Below, piece after piece: positions 61,479 through 64,000 of a DNA stretch of 64,000 nucleotides. The stretch lies in assembly GCA_006538405.1 (NCBI GenBank), contig BJKQ01000004.1, forward strand, positions 2,976,001 through 3,040,000, given 5' to 3'. This stretch comes from Hansfordia pulvinata. Taxonomy: Eukaryota; Ascomycota; Sordariomycetes; Xylariales. The notes under the pieces were generated by a model. It ran no database searches, was not told the DNA's origin, and worked only from the letters and a program-made list of their open reading frames with translations. The number at the start of each line of letters is the position of its first letter. The first letter of the stretch is position 1. Both the position numbers and the translations under genes were made by a program.

Positions 61479-62537
61479 TCACCCGTTGCGAGGTGGTGGC
61501 ATGACTAACCTATACTCGTTCCTCAGCAGCTGCTTCGTGGCATCCGGGCGCGAGAACCAAAGGGGAAAAAAAAGGAAAGAAAAGAAGAGCCTGCTGGGCG
61601 GCGATGCTATTCCCACCCCGGAGTCAGCAGAGCAACGAGAGGTGCGTTGAAGAATCGGGAGACAGTTACTCGTCAGTTCGTACTTCCGGGCGTGCGTGCG
61701 TGTCAGGGTGACTTCGCGGTCTCGAACCCCTCTGGCGTGGATGCTCGACCGATCTACTGCTTCGGCGCATGGTTCTGGAAACGCCAACCACGATTCTAGA
61801 TGTGCCTTGTTCTTCAGATGCATACGAGTAGATGCCTACCCAGGTTGGCAAGGGCCTTCTGCTTGGCTTGGCCCTTGAGGCGGTCACGGTTCTCGCCCCA
61901 GCGATGGAGAGATGAGACAGGCCTGGACAGGATGCCGAAGTGGGACAAGCAAACGATGCCGTACCGTATCTCATACCGTCTTGGAGCCTTGAAGGCCTCG
62001 GCCGCTCCCATTGCCTGGTCCATCGCGTCGCTGTAGCGGGTGTCAGGTTGATGCGGAGCCGTGGCGGAAGGCCAGACGATGCCTGGTAATATGTGTGTGT
62101 GTGGCTTCAAGGCAGTCCCGCAACTCACCAGGCCATCGCAGAAACCTCAGCACTGGACCTCGCGAGTCGGCACACAGCAACTCGAACTCCATGCTGACTG
62201 ACGTTATCAAGAACGTTCCATGCCTGCGTGTCCTGAAGCTGGTCTCCGGGCTGGGAATGACTACAAGGGCTCTATAATCATGCGCTCATATGATAGCTCT
62301 TCTTGTAACCATTGTGGGGTATGGATTGAGCCTCCAGTGTGGTCTCTGCGCTTCGTTGAGAATAGCACGCAGTCTACCAAACAGCATTGTCACTCCAGCT
62401 GCTTGCTACACAAGTAGAGACTCACTCTTCGGCGAAAAGTAGCCGTCATGTGTCATCGAAACGTATATACGTCCGCCTGGTCCGTTTAGTGAGCTCGCGT
62501 CCTCGTTCGGAACGTCTCTCGTCTCCAGACGTGGCAT
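61479..62537 (-). CDS. Hypothetical five-exon gene (reconstructed)
   Basis: I built this model by hand. The exons are 62426-62537, 62265-62373, 62129-62193, 61840-62082 and 61479-61774 (825 nt, 274 aa). The four introns are 52, 71, 46 and 65 nt with donors GTGAGT, GTAGTC, GTGAGT and GTAGGC and AG acceptors. The second has a GATAAC branch-like element. All four junctions keep frame. The protein begins MPRLETRDVPNEDASSLNG after an ACCATGC start context. Later segments include HTPQWLQEELSYERMI, MEFELLCADSRGP, SDAMDQAMGAAEAFKAPRR and RWGENRDRLKGQ, with normal, non-repetitive composition. I recognise no family. The last 50 residues cross a T-rich tract and are doubtful, so the 3' end may lie earlier or splice on. 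The surrounding DNA is visibly less GC-rich than the gene-poor region to its left. No function is proposed. Confidence 0.42.
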
Positions 62538-62850
62538 GGTACGTTGAGTGACCGAACAAACAATGCGTGTCTCCGGCAACGTCGTGTCCAGGGAGTGTAG
62601 ATCAACCCCCGGTCGTAGAACGTCCTTCGATAGACCGTGATGAATTCATGCCGCGAGGTCAAGCCGGGCAGAAAGACATGATCTCCGTGATGCTGCCGAT
62701 CCGTCTAAACACCAGGCGTGCCATTCCCAATGGAACAATCCGCACCGTCAGACTAGTCATGTGAACTCGTGTCCCAATGGACTGACACCGGTGTTCACCT
62801 ACTTAAGAGTGCAGGAATCGAGGCAAGTCTGAAGGGTGCCACCGACCTCG

Positions 62851-63166
62851 TCATCTCCGGCCGTATAGGGGCCGGGTCGAGCGAAGAAGCACGGGTTCGT
62901 TTCTATCGGCGATGACTTCGAATCGCGTCGTCTTGGAGCCCATGCAAACCTTGGACCTGGCTCTGGATCAGTGAGTGAGTGAGAGATTGTCTGTATCAAG
63001 ACTGGCCGATTGTAGATCCAAGAGCCCAGTCTGGGGAGGGGGATGGCCATGCACTCCGGGCGGCCTGGGTGGTTGGCCTTGGAGGTTGATTATGTTTCCA
63101 AATGGACCCCCGAATCATGTTGCATAGCGGCCTGTTGATATCCTCGCAACTCTCCAAGATGATCAT
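62851..63166 (-). CDS. Small coding candidate upstream of the five-exon gene
   Basis: Minus-strand exons 63003-63166 and 62851-62956, joined across a 46-nt intron, give 89 aa in frame. The protein starts MIILESCEDINRPLCNM and continues across the splice as STIGQSKVCMGSKTTRF, ending PLYGRR. The donor (GTCTTG) is weak and no domain is recognised. It could be a separate short protein, an upstream exon of the next gene, or chance. Confidence 0.22.
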
Positions 63167-63721
63167 GCTGCTGGGAAGGGAAACTGGTTAGTTACACCCA
63201 AGGGTGTTGAGGAGGTGGCACAGCAAGAGCGGAAGACGAGGCAACCCAGGCAGCAACAGTTTGCGTGGTATCAGGCCAGAGCCCTGTTCACTGCGCAACC
63301 CTAATGATTGAAAAGCCGGGCGTGGCTGGTGGTCGGAAGAGCACAAGTCGGTGTCGCTGCGAGGATGAAGGGGTGTGTGACGAGTATCGACATGAATAAA
63401 ATGCAGACCGAGAAGTCTTAGGCTGTCGCCGATTGCTGGCCGACAGGCGCAATCACGTAATACGTAAAACGTGACAAAAGGGTTCGAATTCCACTGTTTC
63501 TCGTGGAGCCCTTCGCTCTTCCATTCAGGGGGGGGGGGGGGGGGGGGGGCAGACCACCATCAACACCGTGGCATCATGTGTCCTCGTTGGCGTACAGGCC
63601 CCGTCGCCTCTTATTTTCTCCACGACGCAGCAACTGTTGCCAACGGGCCTCTCATGACTGCCTGGTTATTCAACACGGGCCAATCAACACAATGATTGAG
63701 ACCGGACGAGCCCGCGCAAGC
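63167..63721. other. Non-coding stretch with a 22-nt poly-G run
   Basis: No supported gene. The only marked structure is the G homopolymer at 63528-63549. The rest is of mixed composition. Confidence 0.5.
63528..63549. repeat. Poly-G run, 22 nt
   Basis: Perfect G homopolymer read directly. Confidence 0.93.
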
Positions 63722-64000
63722 CTACGAATGCAGACAAGACGTGAAGTCCACTGACGGACCCTTGTAGAGCAGGCAGAAGCACTGCCGTGAACGCACTGAT
63801 AAGGTCGCGTAGCCGTCATCTTGGTTCGTTGGGAACTCGCGAGTCCTTTTCAGCACCCATTGTGGTGCCCCCCTTAGTTCGTGGTCCATTGCTTCATTGG
63901 AGGCGCGCTTGTAGCGTGCAAGGTCCAATCTGTTCCGTGCGAAGATCTTCACGAGAAAGCCCGCTACTGTATAAATTGCCCGGGCGAAAGGTGTCAGCAT
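63722..64000 (-). CDS. Open frame at window edge, possible partial gene
   Basis: The minus-strand frame is open from the edge to a stop at 63722. It starts with an ATG exactly at the edge (MLTPFARAIYTVAGFLVKIF) but may extend beyond it. The first 65 residues include a short hydrophobic segment and RNRLDLARYKRASNEAMD, with gene-like composition. The last 25 are less so and may be intronic. No family is recognised. Confidence 0.28.
   Translation of the reverse strand: MLTPFARAIYTVAGFLVKIFARNRLDLARYKRASNEAMDHELRGAPQWVLKRTREFPTNQDDGYATLSVRSRQCFCLLYKGPSVDFTSCLHS

Noticed and set aside
62567..62764. Plus-strand frame with natural composition opposite the hidden gene region
   Set aside because: It is short, without an ATG at its beginning, and not joined to other exons. 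The minus strand gives a consistent multi-exon model nearby.

Overview
The window is nuclear DNA from a GC-rich filamentous ascomycete (Pezizomycotina, probably a Sordariomycete). The evidence is short introns (about 46-168 nt, mostly GTRNGT donors with CTRAY-like branch points), a tRNA-Pro with an intron after the anticodon, and fungal protein families (Atg6, Ecl1-type protein, Vps8). Order and genus cannot be fixed from the sequence alone.

Layout. The left part (1-5 kb) holds the 3' end of ATG6 (+), a multi-exon gene with an HtrL/YibB-like glycosyltransferase-type domain (-), and a six-exon cyclophilin H gene (-). A gene-free 8 kb follows. A compact block (13-27 kb) holds a membrane RING-H2 protein (+), tRNA-Pro(AGG) (-), a GPALPP/DUF3752 protein with an apparent 1-nt frameshift (-), VPS8 of the CORVET complex (+), an acidic protein with an NGH-repeat N terminus (+) and a class II aldolase/adducin protein (+). 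From 27 to 61.5 kb the only convincing gene is a small Ecl1-type zinc-binding protein (-, 40.5-41.0 kb). The last 2.5 kb looks less GC-rich and contains a hidden five-exon gene model (-) whose four splice junctions all keep frame, plus two weaker coding candidates.

Functionally, ATG6 and VPS8 belong to autophagy and endosome-vacuole traffic, and cyclophilin H and GPALPP to RNA processing. These are housekeeping genes with no sign of an operon-like or biosynthetic cluster.

The most unusual feature is not a gene. The gene-poor stretches carry a dispersed 8-mer, TACGAGTA or its complement TACTCGTA. I found 55 exact copies by eye where about two are expected by chance, and none inside the 12.2-28.1 kb gene block. 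Some copies join into perfect palindromes or hairpins. The same stretches are rich in microsatellites and in poly-C/poly-G runs of up to 26 nt. Most long open frames there are probably by-products of GC-rich and repetitive DNA.
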